NCBI GenBank assembly: GCA_041725955.1
Contig: JBGRQE010000002.1
Coordinates: 1 to 64,000 of the forward strand
Length of the DNA stretch: 64,000 nucleotides
Direction of reading: 5' to 3'
Origin: JBGRPZ01 sp041725955
Lineage (GTDB): Bacteria > Bacteroidota > Bacteroidia > Bacteroidales > JBGRPZ01
Of the stretch, positions 33,270-42,836 are shown in pieces. Positions within the stretch are counted from its first letter, which is position 1, and each line of letters opens with the position of its first letter. The translations under genes were made by a program, and so were the position numbers. The notes beneath the pieces are model-generated. The model was not told the DNA's origin and did no database searches. It worked only from the letters and a program-made list of their open reading frames with translations.

Positions 33270-35717
33270 ATGATGAATAAGAATGTTTACTCTTTTATCA
33301 AAGGGGGTGCTTTGATAATTTTTGTGTTTTTTAGTTTTTTCCTTTTTACTCCTAGTAATGTCTATTCACAAGCTTTTACTGTTCTTGAAGCAAAAAATAA
33401 TGCCGATATGGTAAAAATTATCGATACTGCATTACTTACCGGACTGAGCAAACAAGGATTGGTTAGTAATATCAAATTTACAGGTAGTCCTCGTTCTGCA
33501 GGTTATTTTAAAAATGGCGGGTATATCGATATGCCTCGAGGTATAGTTCTTACTTCGGGTTTAGCTACAAATGCAAAGGGTCCTAATAAACAACCCGCAG
33601 CAACAGGAATGAGTAGTGGAGGGAGAGATGCTGATTTAGAAAAATTGGGAGGTTCAATGTCTTTCGATGCATGTATTATTGAATTTGATTTCATTCCAAT
33701 GTCAAATAAGGTGAAGTTTAATTTTGTTTTTGGATCGGAGGAGTATAATTCATATGTTAATAAAGGATTTAATGATGTTTTTGGGTTTTTTATTAGTGGT
33801 CCTGGATTATCGGGTCCATATTCCAATAATTCAAAAAATATAGCTTTGGTGCCAGGAACAAGTGATCCTGTGAGTATTGATAATGTAAATTGTGGACAAA
33901 ATGATAATTACAAAATAAAGCCAACGGGGCCAGGTAAAAATTGTAAGTATTATCGATTTAACGATATGTTTCCAGGTGTTTCTGGATCGGAAAAGGCTAT
34001 TGAATACAATGGATTTACTACAGTTTTTGTGGCCCAAGAGACTGTTGTCCCATGTAAGAAATATCATATGAAATTGGCAATTGCTGATATTGGAGATAAT
34101 GCTTTAGATTCTGGAGTGTTTTTAGAAGCTCAAAGTTTTGATATTGGTGATGGCGGTTATGATGTTTCCTATACACATAAAACGATTACAGGAAAAATTA
34201 TAGATGGATGTAATGAAGCTACCGTGGAAATTTCGCAATCTGATTTGAAAGAGGATCGTACCATTGCAATTACTTATTCAGGTGATGCTGTAATTGGTAC
34301 AGATGTTGAATCGCTTCCGGATTATGTGGTTTTAACACCTGCAGAACCCAAGAAAATTCTTCATGTTAAAGCTAAGCCAGGAATGCCAAAAACTGCAAAG
34401 ACACTAAAAATTAGTGTTGAAAATATTTTATGTGGTTCAGGAACTTCTTTCGATTATATTTTTGATCTGATTCCATACTCTCCACTAAAAATTACGAACC
34501 CTGATGAAATGGATGTTATGTGCGCTTCTAAAGTGAAACTTTCTGCTCAGTACAAGGGTGGCTTTGGTCCTTTTGTCTTTGATTGGGATACTGGTGATAA
34601 AAAGAAAGATATTCAGGTAGATGTAAAGCATAATCCAATTCATCTGAAAGTAACCGATCAGTGTTCTTCTGATGAGAAAGATATAAAGTTTAATGTTGAA
34701 GATATTTCTGCAGAATTTGATTTGAACAAGGATCAAATATGCAGCAATGAGGAAGTCGAATTAAAAATGAAAACCAGTGCTGCTACTTCGTCAGGAACCA
34801 CTGTGAAATGGGATTTAGATGGAGGAGTTAGTAAAGATCTTGGCAATGGGAGTTATACTGTGAAATGGGATAGCCCTGGTAAAAAGAGTATAAAATTAGA
34901 TGTTTCATCAACTGAATGTGGAGATGCTTCATATCAGAAAGATATTGAAGTATTGAAGGTTCCAGAAGCAAAAATCACAGGACTTCCTGCCGAGGGTTGT
35001 TCACCAGTTGAATTTGATTTAATAGGAGGATCTGATAAAGATATAACTTATTCATGGGAGATTCCTGGAATAGGGAATTATAAAGGAAAAGATCTTTCTG
35101 ATAAAATAGATAAGGTTGGAACTTATGATGTTAAGCTACTTGTGTCTAATAAAGGTAAATGTACAAACGAGATTATAAAAGAGAAAGCTATAAAAGTTTA
35201 TCCATCTCCAGTAGTAGATATTGTACCTCCGAATCCATATTTGACAGGTAATAAGCCTGATTATACTATTAGTTTAAATAAACCTCAGAATGATTGGGTT
35301 ATAGACTGGATCGTAGATAATCAAGAAAAAGGCATAGGTGAAAGTATAACATTGCCTGGAAATGAGATTAACGACAAGGAAATTGATGTTAAAGTTAAAA
35401 ATGGATTTGGTTGTAAAGCTGTAGGAGCTATAAAATATACTGTAGTTGCAGAAGAGTTATTTGTTCCAAATGCAATTGCTCCTTATGGAGTGAATCGTAC
35501 CTTTCAGGTGAAGACAAAAGATGTGCGTGAAGGTGAAATTTTTATTTATAATAAATGGGGGCAGCAGATATTTCATTCCAGAGATATTGAGGCTGTTTGG
35601 GATGCTAGATTTCAAGGGAAGGTAGTTCAGCCTGATGCATATGTTGTAAGGGTGAATTATACGACTATTGATGGTAGGAAAAAATCTTATTCTGGACAAA
35701 TATATGTTATTATATAA
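33270..35717 (+). CDS. Choice-of-anchor-L protein with T9SS type B (CHU_C-like) C-terminus
   Basis: An 815-residue exported protein. A long signal region ends SNVYSQ. Residues 40-300 are a choice-of-anchor-L domain: GIVLTSGLA, DACIIEFDFIP, FNFVFGSEEYNSYVNKGFND. Several PKD-like repeats follow (about 390-720), and the last 90 residues are the gliding-motility-type C-terminal domain used for type B T9SS sorting: LFVPNAIAPYGVN, IFIYNKWGQQIFHS, WDARFQGKVVQPDAYVVRV. It is a likely surface adhesin or structural filament protein. It is followed by a convergent terminator at 35750. Confidence 0.87.
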   Translation: MMNKNVYSFIKGGALIIFVFFSFFLFTPSNVYSQAFTVLEAKNNADMVKIIDTALLTGLSKQGLVSNIKFTGSPRSAGYFKNGGYIDMPRGIVLTSGLATNAKGPNKQPAATGMSSGGRDADLEKLGGSMSFDACIIEFDFIPMSNKVKFNFVFGSEEYNSYVNKGFNDVFGFFISGPGLSGPYSNNSKNIALVPGTSDPVSIDNVNCGQNDNYKIKPTGPGKNCKYYRFNDMFPGVSGSEKAIEYNGFTTVFVAQETVVPCKKYHMKLAIADIGDNALDSGVFLEAQSFDIGDGGYDVSYTHKTITGKIIDGCNEATVEISQSDLKEDRTIAITYSGDAVIGTDVESLPDYVVLTPAEPKKILHVKAKPGMPKTAKTLKISVENILCGSGTSFDYIFDLIPYSPLKITNPDEMDVMCASKVKLSAQYKGGFGPFVFDWDTGDKKKDIQVDVKHNPIHLKVTDQCSSDEKDIKFNVEDISAEFDLNKDQICSNEEVELKMKTSAATSSGTTVKWDLDGGVSKDLGNGSYTVKWDSPGKKSIKLDVSSTECGDASYQKDIEVLKVPEAKITGLPAEGCSPVEFDLIGGSDKDITYSWEIPGIGNYKGKDLSDKIDKVGTYDVKLLVSNKGKCTNEIIKEKAIKVYPSPVVDIVPPNPYLTGNKPDYTISLNKPQNDWVIDWIVDNQEKGIGESITLPGNEINDKEIDVKVKNGFGCKAVGAIKYTVVAEELFVPNAIAPYGVNRTFQVKTKDVREGEIFIYNKWGQQIFHSRDIEAVWDARFQGKVVQPDAYVVRVNYTTIDGRKKSYSGQIYVII

Positions 35718-35749
35718 TCTATCATTAATATGGTATGTTATTTAGCTTG

Positions 35750-35787
35750 AAAGAGACTGTCTTAAAAGTAAATTAGACAGTCTCTTT
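35750..35787. terminator. Bidirectional terminator between type-B T9SS gene and iorB
   Basis: AAAGAGACTGTCT (35750-35762) pairs perfectly with AGACAGTCTCTTT (35775-35787), with flanking A/T runs for both strands. Confidence 0.8.
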
Positions 35788-35839
35788 TATATATTATTCA
35801 AATATAATTGAATGTTGATTCAGGATCAAAAAGTAGAAA

Positions 35840-36427
35840 TTACTTGTTTACTTTTTGAAGAGCAATTTCTTTACCTGCATTAAATGCAGCTAGGTTAACA
35901 TCAATAACTTCTTGACCTTTTGACTTGAAAATAGTTTTAATTGCATTTTCAAATTTTTCAATTTCAATATCAAGGAAAGGCGCTGCAGCACCTAAGACAA
36001 CAATATTTGCTGATCTTGGAGAACCCAGGTCTTTCGCTATTTGCTCCGCATCAATAAGTACGTGATTGTTAATTTTTTCGTACTCAGCTTTTAGCTTTTC
36101 TTCCTCTGGATAATTATCAATATTGATAAATGGAGTGCTATTAGCAATTACCCAACCTTCTTTTGAAAGGAAAGGAAGGTATCTTAAAGCTTCCATAGGT
36201 TCAACTGAAATAATTAGATCTGCTTTTCCTTTAGCAATAAGATCGGAAGCAATTTCATCACTTGAAAGGCGTAAATGTGATTGAACGTCACCACCTCGCT
36301 GACTCATCCCGTGGGTTTCAGCTTGTTTAAGGTGAAGGTTTGAGTCGATTGCTGCGGTTCCAATAGTTGCAGCAATAGATAGGATTCCTTGTCCACCAAC
36401 GCCTGCTAGAATAATATCTTTTTTCAT
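35840..36427 (-). CDS. iorB: Indolepyruvate ferredoxin oxidoreductase, beta subunit
   Basis: A 195-residue gamma-type subunit of the 2-oxoacid:ferredoxin oxidoreductase superfamily. Typical motifs are ILAGVGGQGILSIA, AETHGMSQRGGDVQSHLR and the ADLIISVEPMEALRYLP block. With IorA it oxidatively decarboxylates aryl pyruvates from aromatic amino acids to aryl-acetyl-CoA, passing electrons to ferredoxin. The gene lies 26 bases after iorA. Normal length for the family. Confidence 0.93.
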   Translation of the reverse strand: MKKDIILAGVGGQGILSIAATIGTAAIDSNLHLKQAETHGMSQRGGDVQSHLRLSSDEIASDLIAKGKADLIISVEPMEALRYLPFLSKEGWVIANSTPFINIDNYPEEEKLKAEYEKINNHVLIDAEQIAKDLGSPRSANIVVLGAAAPFLDIEIEKFENAIKTIFKSKGQEVIDVNLAAFNAGKEIALQKVNK

Positions 36428-36453
36428 TTTAATTACAATGTTTTTTGATTGGC

Positions 36454-38076
36454 TTATTTGTTTTCTGCTTGCTTTTTAGCTTTTGCTTTAGCTCTCATTC
36501 TGCGGTTAAGAGTTTGAATACACTCTCTGCGAGGAATGATTACAGAAATACCATTGTGAGCTAACTCTTCTTTGATGATTTTCACGTTTTCGTCGTGATG
36601 TTTTTTCAAAGGCTTAACTATTCTAATGTGTTCTTGAGGAACACCAAGACCAATACAGATGCTTTCAACTTTTCCTAAAGCAGAAGATTTCTGACCACCA
36701 GTCATACCTGTAGTTGAGTTGTCGAGGATAAATACGGTGATCGGAGAGTTGTTGTTGATTGCATCAAGTAATCCAGTAATTCCACTGTGAGTAAAAGTAG
36801 AGTCACCAATTGCAGCAACAGCAGGAACTAAACCTGCATCAGCAGCACCCATTGCCATAGTAATTGAAGCACCCATGTCTACGCAAGAGTTGATAGCTTC
36901 AAGAGGTTTAAGAGCACTTAATGTATAGCAACCTATATCCGAAAATACACGGCCATTGCCATATTCTGCAAGTGCTTCATTCATTGCAGTAAATGAATCG
37001 ATATGAGAACATCCAATACATAATTTTGGAGGTCGTGCAGCTATAAATTCAGGAGCATCATTACCTTCTTCAAAAGGAAGCTCAAGTGCTTTAGCAATTA
37101 TATTTGGATTTAATTCTCCATCACGTGGAAGAGTACCATCTAGGCGACCTTTAATTACTTTACCTTTATTAAGTAATCCTTTAAGTTGTTCTTCAACTAA
37201 TGGCATACCTTCTTCTAAAACAAGAACTTCATCACATTCTTCATACATGCGATTAATTAGTTTTGTAGGAAGAGGGTATTGAGAAACTTTTAATACTGGG
37301 TAAGGAACTTTTCTGTCAGGATAATTTTCCATCAAGTAATTGTAAGCCAAACCGCAAGCGATAATTCCTAGCTTTTTGTTTTCGCCATCAATGTAAGTGT
37401 TAAAGCCAGAAGTTATACCAGCTTCTTCCAAACCTTCTTGCTTTTCAAGTAAATCTCTATATTGCTTACGAGCAATTGCAGGAAGAAGAACAAATTGACG
37501 AAGATTGCCAGGTAAATTTTGTTCGTTTTGGGAACGAGAATCTTTTCTAACAACACCTGCTCTGGAGTGAGCTAGACGAGTAGTGATTCTCATCATTACA
37601 GGAATAGAAAACTTTTCAGATAATTCGTATCCATAATGAACCATATCGTAAGCTTCTTGCTGATTAGAAGGTTCTAGGATAGGAATGAATGAGAATTTTG
37701 CATAAAAACGAGAATCTTGCTCGTTCTGAGAAGAGTGCATTGATGGATCGTCAGCAGATACAACAATATATCCTCCGTTTGCTCCTGTAATAGCAGAGTT
37801 TACAAAACAGTCAGCAGCAACGTTTAGACCAACGTGCTTCATGCATGACATTGTACGCTTCCCTGCATATGACATACCTAATGCTGATTCAACAGCAGTT
37901 TTTTCGTTGGCAGACCAAGCTGAACGAATATTTTTTTCTTTTGCTTCGCGAGAAGCTTGTACGTATTCAGTAATTTCAGTGGATGGAGTTCCTGGATAGG
38001 CATATATACCTGAAATTCCAGCATCTATCGCTCCCTGTGCAATAGCTTCATCACCTAATAACAATAATTTTTGCAT
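36454..38076 (-). CDS. iorA: Indolepyruvate ferredoxin oxidoreductase, alpha subunit lacking the C-terminal ferredoxin domain
   Basis: A 540-residue TPP-dependent subunit. N-terminal blocks include GDEAIAQGAIDAGI, YPGTPSTEITEY and MKHVGLNVAAD. The TPP site is in AIGDSTFTHSGITGLLDAI with DNSTTGMTGGQ downstream. A LCIGCSHIDSF motif (about 354-363) is present. Many IorA proteins are about 600 residues or more and end in an 8-Cys two-[4Fe-4S] ferredoxin domain; this one stops at a basic tail after IIPRRECIQTL and has no such Cys set. The electron relay to ferredoxin must therefore differ or be supplied by another protein. It heads the iorAB operon. Confidence 0.92.
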   Translation of the reverse strand: MQKLLLLGDEAIAQGAIDAGISGIYAYPGTPSTEITEYVQASREAKEKNIRSAWSANEKTAVESALGMSYAGKRTMSCMKHVGLNVAADCFVNSAITGANGGYIVVSADDPSMHSSQNEQDSRFYAKFSFIPILEPSNQQEAYDMVHYGYELSEKFSIPVMMRITTRLAHSRAGVVRKDSRSQNEQNLPGNLRQFVLLPAIARKQYRDLLEKQEGLEEAGITSGFNTYIDGENKKLGIIACGLAYNYLMENYPDRKVPYPVLKVSQYPLPTKLINRMYEECDEVLVLEEGMPLVEEQLKGLLNKGKVIKGRLDGTLPRDGELNPNIIAKALELPFEEGNDAPEFIAARPPKLCIGCSHIDSFTAMNEALAEYGNGRVFSDIGCYTLSALKPLEAINSCVDMGASITMAMGAADAGLVPAVAAIGDSTFTHSGITGLLDAINNNSPITVFILDNSTTGMTGGQKSSALGKVESICIGLGVPQEHIRIVKPLKKHHDENVKIIKEELAHNGISVIIPRRECIQTLNRRMRAKAKAKKQAENK

Positions 38077-38251
38077 TGAATTATATTTTTTTGTCCTGTA
38101 GTAAACTAACCAATTATGTCTTGTTACAAAACTATCAAAAACCCTTAAAAAGAACTATGCAAAAAAAAAATTTTATTGATTATAAATAGAACAAAAAAAA
38201 TTTAATAATAAGCAGAAAGTTAAAGATGAATATGGCTGCTGTTTTTTCTAA

Positions 38252-38656
38252 TTATTTTTTTTGCCATTTTTTGTTTAAGACTATGAAGTTGATAATTAAA
38301 GATATTAAGATAATAACGAGGTTGGAAATTAATTTTTTTTCAAAAGGAGTTTTACTTAAAAATAGGCTGTAAGTTTCATAAAGGCTTGCTAAAATTACAC
38401 CTATAATTACAATGAGACTGCTTGCGAAAAAAGCTTGTTGAAAATTCTTAGGTGCTTTATTTGTCTCAACTAAATCTACTTTTATAAAGCGATATTGAAT
38501 TATTGTTTGACAAATTATTATAAATACCATATTTATCTTATTCCCTATATTCATATAACTTAATTTGCTTTCCAGAGAAAAAAAGAATAGAGAGATAATG
38601 GCAAGTATGATTGCATTAAAGAAAATTTTATTTTTTATACTTTTTAGAAAATCCAT
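38252..38656 (-). CDS. Small four-helix membrane protein, function unknown
   Basis: A 134-residue protein with about four hydrophobic segments (12-27, 34-51, 73-90, 109-126), which suggests an integral membrane protein. No motif is recognised. It lies after ettA on the same strand, but a terminator hairpin (38675-38708) stands between them with its T-run only about 15 bases before the ATG. It may be transcribed by read-through or from a promoter overlapping the terminator. Low codon complexity and Ile/Phe/Lys richness match neighbours. Confidence 0.55.
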   Translation of the reverse strand: MDFLKSIKNKIFFNAIILAIISLFFFSLESKLSYMNIGNKINMVFIIICQTIIQYRFIKVDLVETNKAPKNFQQAFFASSLIVIIGVILASLYETYSLFLSKTPFEKKLISNLVIILISLIINFIVLNKKWQKK

Positions 38657-38670
38657 ATTACATAAAATAA

Positions 38671-38708
38671 AAAAGTTGTAAGGTGTTATGTGTTCATAAC
38701 CTTACAAC
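38671..38708 (-). terminator. Terminator of the lptF-GT-GT-ettA operon (minus strand)
   Basis: Read on the minus strand GTTGTAAGGTTATG pairs with CATAACACCTTACAAC with one bulged base, followed by a run of T. It ends close to the start codon of the small membrane protein at 38656. Confidence 0.7.
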
Positions 38709-38738
38709 CTTTTGTTAATTAAAATATTTTGAAAAAGA

Positions 38739-40418
38739 TTAATCTTTAATTAATCTTTTGTATTTAATTCTCTTAGGACCAGATTCTCCGAGGCGCTTTT
38801 TCTTGTTTTCCTCATATTCAGAATAAGATCCTTCAAAGAAATATATTTGAGAGTCTCCTTCAAATGCAAGTATATGTGTTGCAATTCTATCTAGGAACCA
38901 ACGATCATGTGATATAACAACAGCACAACCAGCAAAATTTTCTAGACCTTCTTCTAGAGCTCTAAGGGTATTGACATCAATATCGTTGGTAGGCTCATCA
39001 AGAAGTAGAACATTTGCTTCTTGTTTTAATGTCATAGCTAAATGCATTCTATTTCTTTCCCCTCCAGATAACGCTCCTGCTTTTTTGGCTTGATCAGATC
39101 CTGTGAAGTTAAAACGGGATACATATGCTCTTGAATTCATGCTTTTATTACCAAGCTGAATTTCTTCATCTCCTCCTGATATTATTTCCCAAACATTTTT
39201 CTCAGGATCAATTTCAGCATGTGTTTGATCTACATAGCCTAATTTGACAGTAGAGCCTGTTGTGAAAATTCCTTTATCGGCATTTTCCTGTTCCATAATC
39301 ATACGAAATAAAGTGGTTTTACCAGCTCCATTGGGACCAATAACTCCAACAATACCGTTTGGAGGAAGGCTAAAATTTAGGTTTTCGAAAAGAATTTTAT
39401 TATCAAAAGCCTTAGATACATTCTGTGCTTCAATTACTTGGTTTCCTAATCTTGGACCATTAGGAATGAAAATTTCAAGTTTATTGATTTTTTCAGCATC
39501 ATCAGAGTTTAACAGTTTATCATAAGCATTCAATCTTGCTTTTGATTTGGCATGTCTGGCTTTGGGAGCCATTCTAACCCATTCTAGCTCTCGCTCTAAA
39601 GTCTTCTTTCTTTTGCTTTCTTGTTTTTCCTCCTGAGCAAGTCTTTTTGATTTTTGATCTAACCATGAAGAGTAATTTCCTTTCCACGGAATTCCTTCGC
39701 CTCTGTCAAGTTCTAAAATCCATCCTGCAGCGTTATCCAAAAAGTATCGATCATGAGTTACTGCAATTACTGTTCCTTTGTATTGTTGCAAATGCTGTTC
39801 TAGCCATTCTACAGATTCTGCATCAAGGTGGTTGGTCGGTTCATCAAGAAGTAGAATGTCGGGTTCCTGTAAAAGTAATCTACAAAGAGCAACACGTCTT
39901 CTCTCTCCTCCAGAAAGATTTTTGATTTTCCAATCACTTGGAGGACATCTTAAAGCGTCCATTGCAATTTCTAATCGAGTATCGAGCTCCCAAGCATTTT
40001 TTTGTTCAATAATTTCGGTAAGTTTTCCTTGACGTTCAATGAGCTTATTCATTTCGTCATCACTCATTGGTTCCATAAACTTATTGTTTACGTCTTCGTA
40101 TTCTTTTAAGACGTCTACAATCTCTTGGACTCCTTCTTTTACAATTTCAAGAACAGTTTTATCATCATCAAGCTGAGGTTCTTGTTCCAAGTATCCTACA
40201 GAATAGCCTGGAGAAAAAACAACTTCACCTTCATAGGATTTATCGTAGCCTGCAATAATTTTTAAAAGGCTGGATTTTCCCGAGCCATTTAAACCTATAA
40301 TTCCAATTTTAGCCCCATAGAAAAATGATAAATAAATATTTTTTAAAACCTTTTTATTAGGTGGATATGTTTTGGAAACATCCACCATTGAGAAAATGAT
40401 TTTTTTATCGTCAGACAT
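38739..40418 (-). CDS. ettA: EttA, energy-dependent translational throttle (ABC-F)
   Basis: A 559-residue ABC-F protein with two ATPase domains and no membrane segment. First Walker A GLNGSGKSSLLK, signature LSGGERRRVALCRLLL and DEPTNHLDAESVEWLE; second Walker A GPNGAGKTTLFR, signature LSGGERNRMHLA and DEPTNDIDVNTLRALEE. The DEPTNDID variant and overall length fit EttA, which gates the first translocation step at the ribosomal E-site in response to ADP/ATP. The C-terminus KRIKYKRLIKD also fits. It is 13 bases downstream of the first glycosyltransferase. Confidence 0.93.
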   Translation of the reverse strand: MSDDKKIIFSMVDVSKTYPPNKKVLKNIYLSFFYGAKIGIIGLNGSGKSSLLKIIAGYDKSYEGEVVFSPGYSVGYLEQEPQLDDDKTVLEIVKEGVQEIVDVLKEYEDVNNKFMEPMSDDEMNKLIERQGKLTEIIEQKNAWELDTRLEIAMDALRCPPSDWKIKNLSGGERRRVALCRLLLQEPDILLLDEPTNHLDAESVEWLEQHLQQYKGTVIAVTHDRYFLDNAAGWILELDRGEGIPWKGNYSSWLDQKSKRLAQEEKQESKRKKTLERELEWVRMAPKARHAKSKARLNAYDKLLNSDDAEKINKLEIFIPNGPRLGNQVIEAQNVSKAFDNKILFENLNFSLPPNGIVGVIGPNGAGKTTLFRMIMEQENADKGIFTTGSTVKLGYVDQTHAEIDPEKNVWEIISGGDEEIQLGNKSMNSRAYVSRFNFTGSDQAKKAGALSGGERNRMHLAMTLKQEANVLLLDEPTNDIDVNTLRALEEGLENFAGCAVVISHDRWFLDRIATHILAFEGDSQIYFFEGSYSEYEENKKKRLGESGPKRIKYKRLIKD

Positions 40419-40431
40419 AATATATTTTAAA

Positions 40432-41601
40432 TTAATTTTTTTTCATCTTATTTTCGAGTTCTTGAGTAGCCGCTTCCCAAGAATAATTTCTTAAGATAAA
40501 CTGTTGACCTGCTTCAGCAATTTTATCTGCAAAAGATTTGTCGCTAAGAAGTTCTAGTATTTTATCTGCAAATTCTTGTTCATTATTTGCTACTAATATT
40601 TCCTTATTGTCTTCTGCTTTTAATGCATTATTTGCAAGAGAAGACGTGATTGAAGGAATTTTCATTGCCATAGCTTCCAGGAGTTTATTTTGTAGTCCAG
40701 TTCCGATTTGCATAGGTGCTATAAATATTTTACTCGATGCATAAGCATCCCTTATATCGTCCATCCATCCTGTAATTGTAACTTTAGGACTTTCGAGTAC
40801 GCTAACTCTTTTATCTGGAGTTGCTCCTGCAAGCTGAATTTTTACATTTGGATTTTGTTTCCAAACTAATGGCATTATTTTATTAACAAGGTATTCACAG
40901 GCATTTATATTGGGTGCATATGACATATTTCCTGTGAAGACCAAATCGTATTTTTTTTCTTTTGTATATTCAGGAGAAAAAAAATTAAAGTCAACTCCAT
41001 TTCGGATTATTGCTATTTCTTCTTTTTGTGTATGTTGAATTAAATCTCTATCAGGAATAGATATAATTGTTTTTAAATCAAAGACATCAAAAACTTTATT
41101 TTCATATTTCACTAGACGTTTGTGCTCTGTATAAAGGGCTGGTTTTAACCATATAGGAGCTGATTTGATTTGGCGTTTAGCTCCCATAGAGAACACGTCT
41201 TGGTAGTCTATAGTTTTCGTTTGAGGTAAGTTTTTTGCATATTCTGCAGTACGAATTAATTGACAATAAATATGATCTGGATTTATAGCATTAATTCTAT
41301 TTGAAATTTCTTTTTGAACTTTTTTATTATAGAAGTATCCTACCTGTAAGGGCTTCCCTACTAAACAAGCTGTAATTACGTTTTTTACAATACTTTTGGG
41401 TGATAAGTGATAAAAATTAACTTCCTTACAGAAAGGAAGAAGTTTTTCTTTTGCAAGACTTAAGTCGCTATGATCTGCATCTAAAGCAAATAAGTATATT
41501 TCATTATTGGCTGCCAAACAACGAATTTGGTGAAAAGCTCTTAATTTATCACCTTTTTCCAGAGGGTAGGGTATACGAGGAAGGATCACTGCTATTTTCA
41601 T
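40432..41601 (-). CDS. GT4-like glycosyltransferase
   Basis: A 389-residue GT-B glycosyltransferase. N-terminal LPRIPYPLEKGDKLRAF, central VFTGNMSYAPNINAC and C-terminal MQIGTGLQNKLLEAMAMKIP with the E-x7-E type donor motif (GTGLQNKLLEAMA). No signal or membrane segment. It probably adds a sugar to a cell-surface glycan precursor in the cytoplasm. It lies 21 bases downstream of another GT4-like gene, in an operon with an LptF/LptG-like permease. The acceptor cannot be told from sequence. Confidence 0.85.
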   Translation of the reverse strand: MKIAVILPRIPYPLEKGDKLRAFHQIRCLAANNEIYLFALDADHSDLSLAKEKLLPFCKEVNFYHLSPKSIVKNVITACLVGKPLQVGYFYNKKVQKEISNRINAINPDHIYCQLIRTAEYAKNLPQTKTIDYQDVFSMGAKRQIKSAPIWLKPALYTEHKRLVKYENKVFDVFDLKTIISIPDRDLIQHTQKEEIAIIRNGVDFNFFSPEYTKEKKYDLVFTGNMSYAPNINACEYLVNKIMPLVWKQNPNVKIQLAGATPDKRVSVLESPKVTITGWMDDIRDAYASSKIFIAPMQIGTGLQNKLLEAMAMKIPSITSSLANNALKAEDNKEILVANNEQEFADKILELLSDKSFADKIAEAGQQFILRNYSWEAATQELENKMKKN

Positions 41602-41622
41602 AAATATTGGCTTTTGGGATGG

Positions 41623-42828
41623 TTAATTTTTTTGAGTAATTAAGTTATTGTAAAATGAAATTAACTTTGGAATAATAACATCAGAATTATGATCTTCTTC
41701 AATTAGTGTTCTGGCATTTTCTCCCAATTTCATACACTTTGATTGATTTTCGGTCAAATGTATGATAGCATCGGCAAAGTCTTTTGCATTATCAGCTATA
41801 AATATGTTCTTTTGATTTTTAACATTAATCCCTTCAGCTCCTATCGAAGTTGATATAACTGCTTTGCCTTGAGCCATTGCTTCGATGATTTTTATTCTAA
41901 TTCCACTGCCAGACAATAATGGAACAACACAAATACTTTTTGATTGTACGAATTCTTGTGCATTTTCAACTTCACCAATAACTTTTATGTTTGGGTGGTT
42001 GAGGTCTAACAACCATTTTGGCATTTCTCGCCCTGCAAGATGGATAATACAGTCAGGTTTTTGTTTTATAACTAAAGGCCAGACTTCATCAAGAAACCAT
42101 TTTATTCCTTCTTGATTTGGAATCCAATTCATAGATCCTAAGTGAAAAATTCCAGGGAATTCAGATGGTTTAATTTTAGGATTAAATTTTATTAAATTTA
42201 ACCCAAAGGAAATGTCGATAGTGGGGGTTTGCGAGTGTTTAAGAAAAAATTTAGCATCTTCTTTTGTAATTGCAGCAATGCCATCAACATTCTGAATTAT
42301 ATTTTTCTCGAAATTAGCAAGTGTTTTTGTAAGATGATTTAGGTATAATTTTTTTAATGGGTTGGAGCATGAATTAGTGATTCTTTTCCAAATTAGATGT
42401 TCGATATTATGCGCTCTAAGTATAATCCTTGCATTAGAATTTTTTCTAATGCAAGGGATATAACATCCCATAAATAATGTTTCCAACTGAACTACATCAT
42501 AATTATCTTTTTGTAAGATTGATGTCAGTTTGTTATCTAATTCTTTTGAAATAAACCTTTGAGCATGAAAAGACTTGTTAGAAAATAAGTTTAGCGTTGC
42601 ATCTAAAGGCTTTATAGATAAATCGATGTAAACATGTTCTATTTTTGTCTTTATCTGATAATCCTCTGGTATCTCTTCTTTTTTTACAGAGTATTTATTT
42701 GAGTTAATGGCAAGAACTTTCACTTCATGACCCGCATTTACCATTCCTTCAATAAGATTATTCATGGCAATTGGTCCTCCTTCACGCGGAGGGAAAGGTG
42801 ATTTGTTACAAAGAAATAATATTTTCAT
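41623..42828 (-). CDS. GT4-like glycosyltransferase
   Basis: A 401-residue GT-B enzyme from ATG 42828; a TTG two codons upstream (42834) is possible but less likely. N-terminal LFLCNKSPFPPREGGPIAM, central HLGSMNWIPNQEGIKWFLDE and LLSGSGIRIKIIEAMAQGKA near residue 315-335. Similar to its downstream neighbour and may act on the same glycan. The start is 8 bases after the LptF-like stop codon, so translation is probably coupled to the permease. Confidence 0.85.
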   Translation of the reverse strand: MKILFLCNKSPFPPREGGPIAMNNLIEGMVNAGHEVKVLAINSNKYSVKKEEIPEDYQIKTKIEHVYIDLSIKPLDATLNLFSNKSFHAQRFISKELDNKLTSILQKDNYDVVQLETLFMGCYIPCIRKNSNARIILRAHNIEHLIWKRITNSCSNPLKKLYLNHLTKTLANFEKNIIQNVDGIAAITKEDAKFFLKHSQTPTIDISFGLNLIKFNPKIKPSEFPGIFHLGSMNWIPNQEGIKWFLDEVWPLVIKQKPDCIIHLAGREMPKWLLDLNHPNIKVIGEVENAQEFVQSKSICVVPLLSGSGIRIKIIEAMAQGKAVISTSIGAEGINVKNQKNIFIADNAKDFADAIIHLTENQSKCMKLGENARTLIEEDHNSDVIIPKLISFYNNLITQKN

Positions 42829-42836
42829 CCCCAAGA

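Noticed and set aside
38739..40418. Antibiotic-resistance ABC-F protein
   Set aside because: Length, DEPTNDID motif and C-terminus fit the housekeeping EttA rather than resistance types.
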